Below are positions 16,460 to 25,242 of a DNA stretch of 64,000 bases, piece by piece; position 1 is the stretch's first letter, and each line of letters starts with the position of its first letter. Made by a program: the position numbers and the translations under genes. The notes under the pieces are model-generated. The model was not told the DNA's origin, made no database searches, and saw only the letters and a list, made by a program, of their open reading frames with translations. Origin of the DNA: JAAOII01 sp965207705 (GTDB lineage: Bacteria; Pseudomonadota; Gammaproteobacteria; CBDBNL01; JAAOII01); the NCBI GenBank assembly GCA_965207705.1, contig OZ242292.1, forward strand, positions 682,001 to 746,000, in the 5' to 3' direction.

Positions 16460-17779
16460 TTAACCCCGCGCTCCAGTTAAGTTTGCTTTTTTCAGAACCG
16501 AACTATATTGACTTGACATAATATGTGATTGAATCTGAGTTAAAAAGTCCATTACCACCACCACTACAATTAAAATAGAAGTGCCAGCAAAGAAAAACGG
16601 AATATTCATCCCCACCAAAATCATCTGAGGTAACAAAGAAACAGCAGTAATATACAAGCTGCCAAAAAGAGTAAGACGAGTTAGTACATTATCAATATAG
16701 TTTGCGGTCTGGGGTCCAGGGCGAATGCCAGGTATCAAAGCGCCAGATCTTTGCAAATTACTCGCTACATCTTTAGGATTAAATACCAATGCAGTATAAA
16801 AGAAGCAAAAGAAGATCACTGCGCCAGCATATAGAAAATTATACAAGGGCTGTCCTGGTCCTAAAATCAATGATACTTCTTGAAGTATTCCCAAACCCTC
16901 TCCTTGTCCAAACCATTGTCCAATAGTGGCGGGGAAAAGTAATAAACTGGAAGCAAAAATAGCTGGAATAACCCCTGCCATATTAATCTTAAGTGGCAGA
17001 TGAGAGGACTGGCGAGCATACATTCCGCCTTGAGTCATGCGATTAGCATAATTTACTGTTATCCTTCTCTGCCCTCTTTCTATGAATATAACAAAAATAA
17101 TAGTGCCCAGAACAAACAAGAATATAATTAATCCCAAAAGCAAGCTCAACTCACCCTCTCTTAATAGAGTTGCTGATTGCCCCACTAATCCAGGAATGCC
17201 CGAGATAATGCTGGCGAATATAAGCAAAGAAATCCCGTTACCAATACCTCTCTCCGTAACCTGCTCTCCCAACCACATTAAGAATACCGAACCAGTGACG
17301 AAGCTCACTGTAGATACAAAGTAAAAATTAATATCAGGGTTAAGTGCTATCCCTTGATTTGCCAAAGCCACCGCTATTCCAAAACCTTGCAATGCAGAAA
17401 TCATCACTGTTAGGTAGCGGGTATATTGATTTATCTTTCTTCTGCCGCTTTCTCCTTCTTTGCGCATCTGCTCAAAAGTTGGCACCACCGCAGACATAAG
17501 TTGCATAATAATGGAAGCAGAAATATAAGGCATTATCCCCAGCGCAAAAATACTCATTCTTTCAAGCGCCCCACCAGAAAAAACATTAAATAAACTTATT
17601 ATAGTTCCTTGGTTTAATGTAAATATCTCTTCAAGGCGTACTGGATTAATCCCAGGCAAAGGTATATGAGCGCCAAGACGATAAATAAACAAAGCAATTA
17701 ACACAAAGCCGAGACGTCTCCATAATTCACTCATGGAACCTGCCTTTTCTGTTGCGTCTCTACGTTTGTTCTTTGCCAT
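16460..17779 (-). CDS. secY: Preprotein translocase subunit SecY
   Basis: Channel-forming subunit of the Sec translocon in the inner membrane. It has 439 residues and ten hydrophobic helices. Family motifs are LGAHIPLPGINP near the N-terminus, FSGGALERMSIFALGIMPYISASIIMQL (about 67-94), and FNPKDVASNLQRSGALIPGIRPG in the C-terminal cytoplasmic loop. It starts 2 bp after rplO. The partner SecG is also encoded in this window. Confidence 0.98.
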   Translation of the reverse strand: MAKNKRRDATEKAGSMSELWRRLGFVLIALFIYRLGAHIPLPGINPVRLEEIFTLNQGTIISLFNVFSGGALERMSIFALGIMPYISASIIMQLMSAVVPTFEQMRKEGESGRRKINQYTRYLTVMISALQGFGIAVALANQGIALNPDINFYFVSTVSFVTGSVFLMWLGEQVTERGIGNGISLLIFASIISGIPGLVGQSATLLREGELSLLLGLIIFLFVLGTIIFVIFIERGQRRITVNYANRMTQGGMYARQSSHLPLKINMAGVIPAIFASSLLLFPATIGQWFGQGEGLGILQEVSLILGPGQPLYNFLYAGAVIFFCFFYTALVFNPKDVASNLQRSGALIPGIRPGPQTANYIDNVLTRLTLFGSLYITAVSLLPQMILVGMNIPFFFAGTSILIVVVVVMDFLTQIQSHIMSSQYSSVLKKANLTGARG

Positions 17780-17781
17780 AA

Positions 17782-18405
17782 TTATTTTTCCAAATCAGCA
17801 GATGGCTTGTCAGTTGCTGGAGTTGCTTTACTTGGACTATCGGGTTTACTTGGACTATCGGCTTTACTAGCTTCTTTACTAGCTTCTTTACTAACTGCTT
17901 CGCTAGCTGCTGGGCTTTTGTTTGCCGGCTTTTTCATTGCTGACCTTGCTTTTTTCAAGGGTTCTTCTATTATACCGCCTTTTTTAATAACCGCCTCCTT
18001 GGCTCCTTTAGTAATTCGCACCGCTCCCGATTTAATGGTAACTGCCTTATCAATCTCACCCGATAAGAAAATCTTAACCTGCAGGACATCTTTTCTGATG
18101 ATACCATTCTCCTTGAGATTCAGTAAATCTATAATTCCTCCTGGAACCTTATTCAATTCACCAAGACGCACCTGAGCTGCAAATTGACTCTTGCGAGAAG
18201 TAAAGCCAAACTTAGGCAACCGTCTTTGCAGAGGCATTTGACCACCTTCAAATCCTTTAGTTATGCCGCCAACCCCAGAACGACTTTTTTGTCCTTTATG
18301 GCCACGACCACAGGTCTTGCCCTTACCACTCCCTATACCGCGACCAACCCTAATAGGGTTTTTAGTTGAGCCCGCTCCAGGAGTTAAATTATTTAAAAAA
18401 ACCAT
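17782..18405 (-). CDS. rplO: 50S ribosomal protein L15 (uL15) with extended Ser/Lys/Pro/Ala tail
   Basis: The core (about residues 1-146) is a normal uL15: NLTPGAGSTKNPIRVGRGIGSGKGKTCGRGHKGQKSRSG and GFEGGQMPLQRRLPKFGF. At 207 residues it exceeds the usual 144 by about 60. The extra C-terminal tail is low-complexity, made of short repeats such as SKEASKEASKADSPSKPDSPSK, with corresponding 12- and 18-bp DNA repeats at about 17820-17900. Tail function unknown. Confidence 0.96.
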   Translation of the reverse strand: MVFLNNLTPGAGSTKNPIRVGRGIGSGKGKTCGRGHKGQKSRSGVGGITKGFEGGQMPLQRRLPKFGFTSRKSQFAAQVRLGELNKVPGGIIDLLNLKENGIIRKDVLQVKIFLSGEIDKAVTIKSGAVRITKGAKEAVIKKGGIIEEPLKKARSAMKKPANKSPAASEAVSKEASKEASKADSPSKPDSPSKATPATDKPSADLEK

Positions 18406-18415
18406 TATTCAGTAA

Positions 18416-18604
18416 CTATTCTATAACTTCCAGCATATAGCTGACTTTATTAATCATTCCACGCACAGAAGGAGTATCTTCCACTTCTACTTGATGACCT
18501 ATCCTTCTAAGCCCCAACCCATAAATAGATTTCTTATGCTTAGGCAATCTCCCTATAGGGCTCTTTCTTAATATCACCTTAATTTTTTTACTATCTTTTG
18601 GCAT
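18416..18604 (-). CDS. rpmD: 50S ribosomal protein L30 (uL30)
   Basis: A 62-residue protein with the typical segment VILRKSPIGRLPKHKKSIYGLGLRRIGHQVEVEDTPSVRGMINKVSYML. It overlaps the rpsE stop by 14 bp and precedes rplO by 10 bp, matching the spc operon order. Confidence 0.97.
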   Translation of the reverse strand: MPKDSKKIKVILRKSPIGRLPKHKKSIYGLGLRRIGHQVEVEDTPSVRGMINKVSYMLEVIE

Positions 18605-19127
18605 TAGCTTGTAAATCCTTTATTGTTTTCCCCCGTTTTTTTGCAACATAATTAGGCGACTGCATTTGCTTAAGTCCCTTAAATGTTGCCTGAACTATAT
18701 TAGCGGGATTAGTAGAACCATAGCTCTTAGCAAGAACATTGCGAATTCCAGCAAGTTCAAGAACTGCGCGCATAGCTCCACCTGCAATTACGCCCGTACC
18801 TTCAGCAGCTGGTCTCATGTGCACTGTAGATGCTCCATGACTTGAAGTTATAGGGTACTGCAAGGTTCTATTCTTACGATTAAGGCGCACGTCTATCATA
18901 TTCCTTTTCGCTGCTTCCAACGACTTCTTCATCGCCAAAGGAACCTCGCGAACTTTTCCACGCCCATAACCAACTTTTCCATCACCATCACCTACGACAG
19001 TTAATGCGCTAAAACGAAATATTCTTCCGCCCTTTACAACCTTAGCGACGCGAGAAATTTTGACTTGCTTTTCTTGCAGAATAGCTCCTTTCTCAATGTC
19101 ATCTTTAGGGTTCTTACTTCTTACCAT
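18591..19127 (-). CDS. rpsE: 30S ribosomal protein S5 (uS5)
   Basis: Small-subunit protein at the mRNA entry site, involved in accuracy. It has 178 residues. The RNA-binding domain shows VKISRVAKVVKGGRIFRFSALTVVGDGDGKVGYGRGKVREVPLAMKKS, and the C-terminal domain shows GTGVIAGGAMRAVLELAGIRNVLAKSYGSTNPANIVQAT. Position between rplR and rpmD is canonical. Confidence 0.98.
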   Translation of the reverse strand: MVRSKNPKDDIEKGAILQEKQVKISRVAKVVKGGRIFRFSALTVVGDGDGKVGYGRGKVREVPLAMKKSLEAAKRNMIDVRLNRKNRTLQYPITSSHGASTVHMRPAAEGTGVIAGGAMRAVLELAGIRNVLAKSYGSTNPANIVQATFKGLKQMQSPNYVAKKRGKTIKDLQANAKR

Positions 19128-19133
19128 AATAAA

Positions 19134-19487
19134 TTATAATTTCAATCCTTCTTTGCGCGCTGCCTCAGCAAGCGCTTTAACGCAGCCATGGTACTTAAAA
19201 CCAGACCTATCAAACCCCACCCTATCAATTTTATGCTCCTTAGCTTTAGTGGCTATAATTTTCCCCACTTCTGCTGCTCCTTTAATATTGCCTTTAAGCT
19301 TCTTACTTCTTAATTCTTTATCCAAAGTTGATGCAGCAAAAAGAACCCGTGATGCATCTTCAGTAATAATCTGCGCATATATATGTGCAGACGAGCGGAA
19401 AACACTCAAACGAGGCATCCTTAACTCGCGCAACTTCATTCTGGTGCGTTTTGCCCTTCTTATCCGTTTCTCTCTTCTATCACTCAT
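19134..19487 (-). CDS. rplR: 50S ribosomal protein L18 (uL18)
   Basis: 5S rRNA-binding protein of the central protuberance. The 117-residue protein has a basic N-terminus and the conserved LSVFRSSAHIYAQIITED region. The C-terminal half shows DRVGFDRSGFKYHGCVKALAEAARKEGL. It lies 6 bp before rpsE and 49 bp after rplF. Confidence 0.98.
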   Translation of the reverse strand: MSDRREKRIRRAKRTRMKLRELRMPRLSVFRSSAHIYAQIITEDASRVLFAASTLDKELRSKKLKGNIKGAAEVGKIIATKAKEHKIDRVGFDRSGFKYHGCVKALAEAARKEGLKL

Positions 19488-19536
19488 TATCTCTTTTCGT
19501 TACTTATTCCTGTTACTTTTTCCGTTATTTTTTCCG

Positions 19537-20070
19537 TTATTTTTTCTTGGTTTCTTTCAGAATTATCACTTCATCAATATACCTAACACCCTTGCCTTTA
19601 TAAGGGTCAGGACGCCTTAAATTACGAATTTCAGCAGCTACTTGCCCAACCTTTTGTTTATCTATCCCCTTAATAGTTAACTTAGTTTGCCCATCCAATG
19701 CTGCGCTAATACCTTCAGGTAAATTATAAGTTATTTGATTGGAATAACCTAATGAAAGAATTAGATTATTGCCCTTTTGTTCCACTCTATAACCAACGCC
19801 TCGTAACTCAAGCCCCTTCTCAAAGCCATCAACTACGCCTTTTATCATATTCTGCGTTAAACGATGCGTTGTTCCAGCGAGAGCTTTTGCTTGTTTCTCC
19901 TGAGTTTTGGGCTTAAAAAATACACCCTCATCTGATTGCTCGCATTTAACGAGATGATGCACCTCAAAGTCAAGTACACCCAGTTTACCCTTGACATTAA
20001 TCTTGTTATTACTAAGATTAAATTCAACCCCCGCAGGGATCGTAACTGGAATATTGGCAAATCTTGTCAT
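19537..20070 (-). CDS. rplF: 50S ribosomal protein L6 (uL6)
   Basis: The true start is the ATG at 20070 (MTRFANIPVTIPAGVEFNL), giving 177 residues. The open frame extends 50 codons upstream into rpsH, which is not meaningful. The family C-terminal region RRPDPYKGKGVRYIDEVIILKETKKK is intact, as is the GYRVEQKGNNLILSLGYSN segment. It lies 16 bp after rpsH. Confidence 0.97.
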   Translation of the reverse strand: MTRFANIPVTIPAGVEFNLSNNKINVKGKLGVLDFEVHHLVKCEQSDEGVFFKPKTQEKQAKALAGTTHRLTQNMIKGVVDGFEKGLELRGVGYRVEQKGNNLILSLGYSNQITYNLPEGISAALDGQTKLTIKGIDKQKVGQVAAEIRNLRRPDPYKGKGVRYIDEVIILKETKKK

Positions 20071-20086
20071 ATAAATAATAATAAAT

Positions 20087-20482
20087 CTAAAAAACTGTGC
20101 AGATAAGTTCTCCACCAACTTTAAGCTCACGCGCACGTTTATCTGTAATAATACCTTTGGAAGTAGAAAGTATGCATATACCAAGACCAGAACGGACATA
20201 AGGTATATCATCAACTCCAAAATAACGCCTTAGCCCGGGACGGCTAATTTTCTTAATCTCTTCAATTACTGGTCTTTCTCTATAATATTTAAGCGCCACT
20301 TCTACCTTCTTCTTGGTGCCTTCCCCTACTACTTCGTAAGAATCAACATAACCCTCTTCTGTGAGAATTTTTGCTATATCCTCCTTTATATGTGAATAAG
20401 GAATATCAACTTGAACGGCATTTGACATCAAGCCATTTCTTATACGGGTCAGCATATCTGCCAACGGATCTTGCATACTCAT
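20087..20482 (-). CDS. rpsH: 30S ribosomal protein S8 (uS8)
   Basis: Central-domain 16S rRNA-binding protein and, in E. coli, the translational repressor of the spc operon. It has 131 residues: DPLADMLTRIRNGLM at the N-terminus, and RKFGVDDIP-like sequence followed by GLGICILSTSKGIITDKRARELKVGGELICTVF at the C-terminus. It starts 7 bp after rpsN. Confidence 0.98.
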   Translation of the reverse strand: MSMQDPLADMLTRIRNGLMSNAVQVDIPYSHIKEDIAKILTEEGYVDSYEVVGEGTKKKVEVALKYYRERPVIEEIKKISRPGLRRYFGVDDIPYVRSGLGICILSTSKGIITDKRARELKVGGELICTVF

Positions 20483-20489
20483 ATTAAAT

Positions 20490-20795
20490 CTACCAACTTG
20501 CTTTAGTTACTCCAGGAATTTCTCCATTCATTGCCAGCTCACGCAGTTTATTACGTCCTAAGGCAAATTTCTTATAGACACCGCGTGGCCTGCCAGTTAA
20601 TTGGCAGCGATTGCGTAATCTCGCTTTGCTTGAGTCGCGCGGCAAACTCTGCAATTTAATTTGCGCCTCCCATCTTTCCTGCTCTGACAAAGAAGCGTCT
20701 CCTCTTTTCTTTTTAAGTTCGTCGCGCTTTTTAGCGTAAAGGCGAACCATCTTCTCTCTTTTGTGCTGTCGTGCTATAACGGATTTCTTTGCCAT
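20490..20795 (-). CDS. rpsN: 30S ribosomal protein S14 (uS14), zinc-independent long form
   Basis: A 101-residue uS14 without CxxC zinc motifs, i.e. the long form usual in gammaproteobacteria. Characteristic segments are LPRDSSKARLRNRCQLTGRPRGVYKKFALGRNKLRELAMNGEIPGVTKASW. Lies between rplE and rpsH. Confidence 0.98.
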   Translation of the reverse strand: MAKKSVIARQHKREKMVRLYAKKRDELKKKRGDASLSEQERWEAQIKLQSLPRDSSKARLRNRCQLTGRPRGVYKKFALGRNKLRELAMNGEIPGVTKASW

Positions 20796-20807
20796 ATCAA
20801 TAAGTAT

Positions 20808-21347
20808 TTATGTTTTAAACGGAAAACCGAGGTTAGTTAACATCATTAAACTTTCCTCATCATTTCTTCCACTGAGGGTTATACATATATTTAACCCACG
20901 CAATTTATCAATTTTATCGTAATCAATTTCCGGGAATATTATTTGCTCGTTTATTCCCATAGAAAAATCACCATTGCCATTGAATGACTTAGGGTTTAGT
21001 CCACGAAAATCGCGAATCCGCGGTAAATTCACAAAAATCAGCTTATCCAAAAACTGCCACATCCTGTGATTGCGCAAAGTAACCTTACAACCAATTGGCC
21101 ATCCTTGGCGAATCTTAAAACCCGCTATGGATTTTTTTGCCTTAGTCATAACTGGTTTTTGACCACTAATATAAACTAAATCCTGCATCGCCTTTTCCAA
21201 CTGCGCCTTATCATTAACTGCTTCTCCTACCCCCATATTAAGAACCACCTTTTGAATACGCGGCACCTGCATAGGGCTTTTCATAGAATAATGTTTCATT
21301 ACTGCCTGAACACATTCTTTGCGGTATTTTTCTTGTAAAACTGACAT
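20808..21347 (-). CDS. rplE: 50S ribosomal protein L5 (uL5)
   Basis: 5S rRNA- and P-site-tRNA-contacting protein. It has 179 residues with the core PRIQKVVLNMGVGEA, GCKVTLRNHRMWQFLDKLIFVNLPRIRDFRGL and the end LMMLTNLGFPFKT. Its ATG overlaps the rplX stop by one base. Confidence 0.98.
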   Translation of the reverse strand: MSVLQEKYRKECVQAVMKHYSMKSPMQVPRIQKVVLNMGVGEAVNDKAQLEKAMQDLVYISGQKPVMTKAKKSIAGFKIRQGWPIGCKVTLRNHRMWQFLDKLIFVNLPRIRDFRGLNPKSFNGNGDFSMGINEQIIFPEIDYDKIDKLRGLNICITLSGRNDEESLMMLTNLGFPFKT

Positions 21348-21661
21348 TAAGAAACTTCCTTTTTAGTTGATTTGAACACTCTAACTTTGGTTTTATCATC
21401 CTTAATCATAAAACCCACTTTATCTGCTTTTTCTGTTTCTTTATTATAGATAGCCACATTGGAAATATCCAGGGGCATTTCTTTATCAATAATTCCTCCA
21501 GGAATATTAGCATTAGGATTCGGCTTCTGATGTTTTTTCACTATGTTAACTCCTCCCACTACGAGCTTCTTCTCCGAGACAATTCTATTAACAGTCCCGC
21601 GCTTACCTTTATCCTTACCGGTAATCACTATAACTTCGTCGTTCTTTCTTAACTTCTTCAT
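21347..21661 (-). CDS. rplX: 50S ribosomal protein L24 (uL24)
   Basis: Assembly initiator of the large subunit. It has 104 residues with the KOW-motif start KKLRKNDEVIVITGKDKGKRGTVNRI, followed by GGVNIVKKHQKPNPNANIPGGIIDKEMPLDISNVAIYN. It lies 25 bp after rplN. Confidence 0.98.
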   Translation of the reverse strand: MKKLRKNDEVIVITGKDKGKRGTVNRIVSEKKLVVGGVNIVKKHQKPNPNANIPGGIIDKEMPLDISNVAIYNKETEKADKVGFMIKDDKTKVRVFKSTKKEVS

Positions 21662-21686
21662 ATCAAATTCTTAATAACCAAGGTCC

Positions 21687-22055
21687 TTATAGAACCTCAG
21701 GGGCTAGAGAAACAATTCTCATAAATTTACTTGTTCTAAGTTCGCGAGTTACTGGACCAAATATACGAGTCCCTATAGGAGCATGCTGGTTATTTAGCAG
21801 AACACAAGCATTCTCATCAAACTTAACCAACGCACCATCAGGGCGTCTAATTCCTTTTTTAGTGCGGACCACCACAGCAAAAAACACTTCCCCTTTCTTA
21901 ACTCGTCCACGTGGAATAGCCACTTTCACCGTAACCTTCACTAAGTCGCCAACACTTGCATACCTCCTTTTCGAGCCGCCTAGAACTTTTATGCACAAAG
22001 CTCTGCGTGCACCACTATTATCTGCGACATTAATTACTGACTCCGTTTGTATCAT
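21687..22055 (-). CDS. rplN: 50S ribosomal protein L14 (uL14)
   Basis: A 122-residue large-subunit protein with the N-terminal MIQTESVINVADNSGARRALCIKVLGGSKRRYA and C-terminal APIGTRIFGPVTRELRTSKFMRIVSLAPEVL signatures. Its ATG overlaps the end of rpsQ by 4 bp. Confidence 0.98.
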   Translation of the reverse strand: MIQTESVINVADNSGARRALCIKVLGGSKRRYASVGDLVKVTVKVAIPRGRVKKGEVFFAVVVRTKKGIRRPDGALVKFDENACVLLNNQHAPIGTRIFGPVTRELRTSKFMRIVSLAPEVL

Positions 22056-22339
22056 TGCTGCTTCTCTTTTGTTGACTTAATACTTAACACTTCAAAAAAT
22101 TTGGTCTTAGACAAAGGTCTAGTATTGCCTATAGTCACAACATCGCCTATCACTGCGTTATTATCCTTATCATGCGCATGGATTTTAGTGGTTTTTGTTA
22201 TGTACTTGCCATATAGAGGATGCTTAACCCTGCGAGTCACTAACACGGTAACCGTCTTATCCATCTTATCGCCTACCACAGTGCCTTCAAGCACCCGTCT
22301 AAGTTTATTCTGCTGCTGTTCCATTAGATTTGTTTTCAT
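22052..22339 (-). CDS. rpsQ: 30S ribosomal protein S17 (uS17)
   Basis: Primary 16S rRNA-binding protein, 95 residues from this start. Conserved parts are LEGTVVGDKMDKTVTVLVTRRVKHPLYGKYITKTTKIHAHDKDN and IGDVVTIGNTRPLSKTKFFEVL. The start is uncertain: the ATG at 22339 overlaps rpmC by 35 bp, while a second ATG at 22324 (MEQQQNKLRR) overlaps by 20 bp. Neither has a strong ribosome-binding site, so coupling to rpmC translation is likely. Confidence 0.95.
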   Translation of the reverse strand: MKTNLMEQQQNKLRRVLEGTVVGDKMDKTVTVLVTRRVKHPLYGKYITKTTKIHAHDKDNNAVIGDVVTIGNTRPLSKTKFFEVLSIKSTKEKQQ

Positions 22340-22535
22340 TTTCTCTAAGCAATGTCTTTAACCTAGCTATATCTCTTCGGGTTTTCCTAATAAGATGGTT
22401 CTGTTCTAATTGTCCAGTAGTGAAACGCATCCTATAACGAAATAAATCTTCACTTTTCTCCAACAATAAGCTCGACCACTCCTTTGGAGTTAAGTCCCTC
22501 AAATTCTCCTTCTTTTCCTTCTTTTCCTTAGCCAT
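22305..22535 (-). CDS. rpmC: 50S ribosomal protein L29 (uL29)
   Basis: A 76-residue protein near the exit tunnel. Core: LRDLTPKEWSSLLLEKSEDLFRYRMRFTTGQLEQNHLIRKTRRDIARLKTLLRE. The N-terminus has an extra Lys/Glu-rich leader (about ten residues) and the C-terminus an extra Asn/Ala stretch compared with the 63-residue E. coli protein. Overlaps rplP upstream by 8 bp. Confidence 0.97.
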   Translation of the reverse strand: MAKEKKEKKENLRDLTPKEWSSLLLEKSEDLFRYRMRFTTGQLEQNHLIRKTRRDIARLKTLLRENENKSNGTAAE

Positions 22536-22950
22536 AAAAATCGCTTCTCTTTACAAAATTAGTTTTAACTGGTAGCTTAGATGCGGCAAGAGTAAACGCC
22601 TCGCGCGCTAACGACTCTGGCACTCCCTCAATCTCATATAAAATAGTGCCTGGTTTTGCCTGAAAAACCCAGTATTCAACATTACCCTTACCCTTACCCT
22701 GACGAACTTCAAGGGGCTTTTGGGTTATTGGCTTATCAGGGAATATTCTCATCCAAATTTTCCCGCCACGTTTAATATGACGTGTCATCGCCCTTCTTGC
22801 CGCCTCTATTTGACGCGCAGTAATTCTATGATGGCCAGTGGATCTCAATCCATACTCGCCAAAACAAACTGTATTCCCTTTATGAGCTAATCCTCTATTG
22901 CGCCCTTTCTGTTGTTTACGGTACTTGGTGTCTTTAGGTTGTCTTAACAT
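22528..22950 (-). CDS. rplP: 50S ribosomal protein L16 (uL16)
   Basis: Large-subunit protein near the A-site and peptidyl-transferase centre. It has 140 residues: MLRQPKDTKYRKQQKGRNRGLAHKGNTVCFGEYGLRST at the N-terminus. RQIEAARRAMTRHIKRGGKIWMRIFPDKPITQKPLEVRQGKGKGNVEYWVF follows. The conserved Arg in the KRGG/RIFP region is retained. Lies 3 bp after rpsC. Confidence 0.98.
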   Translation of the reverse strand: MLRQPKDTKYRKQQKGRNRGLAHKGNTVCFGEYGLRSTGHHRITARQIEAARRAMTRHIKRGGKIWMRIFPDKPITQKPLEVRQGKGKGNVEYWVFQAKPGTILYEIEGVPESLAREAFTLAASKLPVKTNFVKRSDFYG

Positions 22951-22953
22951 TTT

Positions 22954-23790
22954 CTATGCTCCTGTTTTCCTTTCTCTCGCCCCAGCTCTTGACCCTTCAC
23001 GTGATCCGTCTCTTGCCCCTTCACGTGATCCATCTCTCGGTCCCCTGCGCCCTCTTGCATCGCCGCTTTTGGGCTTACCGCTTCTCATACTAGGTTTGCC
23101 ACGGCGCGAAGAACGCGGCTCCTCTGTTGTAGTAGTGCTAAATTGCTTTGCTATATCAAAAATTTCACCACGGAATATCCACACTTTAACCCCTATAACT
23201 CCATAAGTTGTCATTGCTTCAGCTATAGCATAATCAATATCTGCTCTTAAGGTATGCAAAGGAACTCTCCCCTCTTTATAACTCTCGGACCTAGCTATAT
23301 CCGCTCCCGCTAACCGTCCGCTAACCTCTATTTTAACACCTTCTGCGCCAGCACTCATTGTATTAGCAACTGCCCTTTTCATGGCGCGCCGAAACATCAC
23401 CCTTCTTTCCAATTGGCGGGCTATATTATCCGCAACCAACTTGCTTTCTAAATCTGGCTTAGATATCTCTTGAATATTAATATAAACATCGTTCTTCTCC
23501 ATTTTGAGACACTTTGCTGCTATACCAGTTAGTACATCTATTTCTGTTCCCTTACGTCCTATAACCACACCAGGAGCTGCGGTGCGAATTGTAACTTGAG
23601 CTTTTTTGGATTCCCTTTCTATGATTATTTCACTAACAGAGGATTTAGCCAATCTCTTATGGAATGCCTCGCGTAGTTTTAAGTCGGCTATTAAATTCTT
23701 GGCGTACTCGCCTTTTTCCGCATACCATATCGCAGAATGGCGTTTTATAATGCCTAATCTCATTCCTATTGGATGTACTTTTTGTCCCAT
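22954..23790 (-). CDS. rpsC: 30S ribosomal protein S3 (uS3) with Arg/Gly/Ser-rich tail
   Basis: mRNA-entry-channel protein. The core (about 1-212) is normal: MGQKVHPIGMRLGI, a KH domain around APGVVIGRKGTEIDVL, and the C-terminal SGRLAGADIARSESYKEGRVPLHTLRADIDYA. At 278 residues it is about 45 longer than E. coli S3. The extra part is a low-complexity RGG/RDGS/REGA tail, partly encoded by a 24-bp DNA repeat near 22993-23040. Confidence 0.97.
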   Translation of the reverse strand: MGQKVHPIGMRLGIIKRHSAIWYAEKGEYAKNLIADLKLREAFHKRLAKSSVSEIIIERESKKAQVTIRTAAPGVVIGRKGTEIDVLTGIAAKCLKMEKNDVYINIQEISKPDLESKLVADNIARQLERRVMFRRAMKRAVANTMSAGAEGVKIEVSGRLAGADIARSESYKEGRVPLHTLRADIDYAIAEAMTTYGVIGVKVWIFRGEIFDIAKQFSTTTTEEPRSSRRGKPSMRSGKPKSGDARGRRGPRDGSREGARDGSREGSRAGARERKTGA

Positions 23791-23792
23791 TA

Positions 23793-24125
23793 TTAATTAC
23801 CTAATTCTATTGATACATGGCAGGAACGTTTTATAATACGGTTCGCTCTACCTCTTGCGCGAAATCTCATTCTTTTCATTACTGGTGCTGCATCAACCGT
23901 TACTTTAGTTAAAGAAAAATCGTCAGCATTCTCTCCCAAATTATGTTCTACATTAGCAACGGCAGACATCAATGTTTTACGCAAGGGAACTGCTGCGCCG
24001 CTATTATTAAACATAAGTATATTCAAAGCATCAGACGCCTTTTTCCCACGAATAAGATTAGCCAATGGCCTAACCTTACGTGGCGATATGCGCGCTTTCC
24101 TAAATGTTGATTTAACTTGTGCCAT
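23793..24125 (-). CDS. rplV: 50S ribosomal protein L22 (uL22)
   Basis: Exit-tunnel protein of 110 residues. Segments RKARISPRKVRPLANLIRGKKASDALNIL and AVANVEHNLGENADDFSLTKVTVDAAPVMKRMRFRARGRANRIIKRSCHVSIEL are diagnostic. Lies 2 bp before rpsC and 10 bp after rpsS. Confidence 0.98.
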   Translation of the reverse strand: MAQVKSTFRKARISPRKVRPLANLIRGKKASDALNILMFNNSGAAVPLRKTLMSAVANVEHNLGENADDFSLTKVTVDAAPVMKRMRFRARGRANRIIKRSCHVSIELGN

Positions 24126-24135
24126 TATTTACTTA

Positions 24136-24408
24136 CTATTTAGTTTTCTTATCACCTGAATGCCCCTTAAATACTCGTGTAGGAACAAACTCACCTAATT
24201 TATGCCCCACCATTTCATCAGTTATTATTACAGGAATATGTGCTTTGCCGTTATGAACTGCCATTGTCAAGCCAACCATTTCAGGGAATATAGTTGAACG
24301 CCGTGACCATGTCTTAATTGGTTTCTTACTTTTCTCTGCAGCTGCCTTTTCAATTTTTCTCAGCAAAGAATTATCAATAAATGGAGCTTTCTTAAGTGAA
24401 CGTGTCAT
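24136..24408 (-). CDS. rpsS: 30S ribosomal protein S19 (uS19)
   Basis: A 90-residue head protein: MTRSLKKAPFIDNSLLRKIEKA, KPIKTWSRRSTIFPEMVGLTMAVHNGKAHIPVIITDEMVGHKLGEFVPTR. The ATG overlaps the rplB stop by one base. Confidence 0.98.
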   Translation of the reverse strand: MTRSLKKAPFIDNSLLRKIEKAAAEKSKKPIKTWSRRSTIFPEMVGLTMAVHNGKAHIPVIITDEMVGHKLGEFVPTRVFKGHSGDKKTK

Positions 24409-25241
24409 TACTTACGCGCCCCTCTCTTACGAACTATAAACATATCAGATTTCTTTTTGCCTCTGGTCTTATGTCCTTTGGTACTAACGCCCCAAGGAGT
24501 AACTGGATGTCTGCCACCAGAGGTTTTGCCTTCTCCTCCTCCATGTGGGTGGTCAACTGGATTCATAGCTACACCACGCACTGTAGGACGGATACCTCTA
24601 TGACGGGAAGCTCCCGCCTTACCAAGCACTATAAGCCCGTGCTCCGAGTTGCCTACAATTCCAATAGTTCCTCTGCATTCCAAATGAACTCGCCGAACCT
24701 CGCCAGAACGTAAACGCAATGAAGCATAATCACCTTCTTTAGCAAGCAATTGTGCTGAGGCGCCAGCACTACGCACCATCTGCGCTCCTCTTTTCGGCTT
24801 TAATTCTACACAGTGCAACACAGTCCCCAAAGGCATCTGACGCAACGGCATTGCATTGCCATTCTTTATTTCAACATCCTTATCACCAGAGATAACTTCA
24901 TCGCCTAATGATATATTGCTTGGAGCAATAATATATCTACGTTCACCGTCTATGTATTTAATAAGAGCTATATTAGCGGCACGGTTAGGGTCATATTCCA
25001 CTCGCTCAACCATACCCACAATACCATCTTTATCTCTTTTGAAATCTATTATGCGATACTTTCTTTTTGCTCCGCCGCCTTGATGCCGTACAGTTATCCG
25101 TCCTAAATTATTCCTGCCGCCTTTCTTAGATAAAGGTTTGGTTAATGATTTAACTGGGTCGCCGCGATAAAGATGAGAATTATCAATCTTAACATGATGA
25201 CGTCTGCCAGGAGATGTGGGTTTAGATCTTATAACTGCCAT
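24408..25241 (-). CDS. rplB: 50S ribosomal protein L2 (uL2)
   Basis: Essential protein for subunit association and peptidyl transfer. It has 277 residues with KPTSPGRRHHVKIDNSHLYRG and RVEYDPNRAANIALIKYIDGERRYIIAP. The conserved C-terminal VRGVAMNPVDHPHGGGEGKTSGGRHPVTPWG includes the catalytically implicated His. Lies 1 bp after rplW. Confidence 0.98.
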   Translation of the reverse strand: MAVIRSKPTSPGRRHHVKIDNSHLYRGDPVKSLTKPLSKKGGRNNLGRITVRHQGGGAKRKYRIIDFKRDKDGIVGMVERVEYDPNRAANIALIKYIDGERRYIIAPSNISLGDEVISGDKDVEIKNGNAMPLRQMPLGTVLHCVELKPKRGAQMVRSAGASAQLLAKEGDYASLRLRSGEVRRVHLECRGTIGIVGNSEHGLIVLGKAGASRHRGIRPTVRGVAMNPVDHPHGGGEGKTSGGRHPVTPWGVSTKGHKTRGKKKSDMFIVRKRGARK

Positions 25242-25242
25242 A

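Noticed and set aside
19537..20220. Longer rplF starting at 20220
   Set aside because: The N-terminal extension lies inside rpsH and lacks similarity to uL6.
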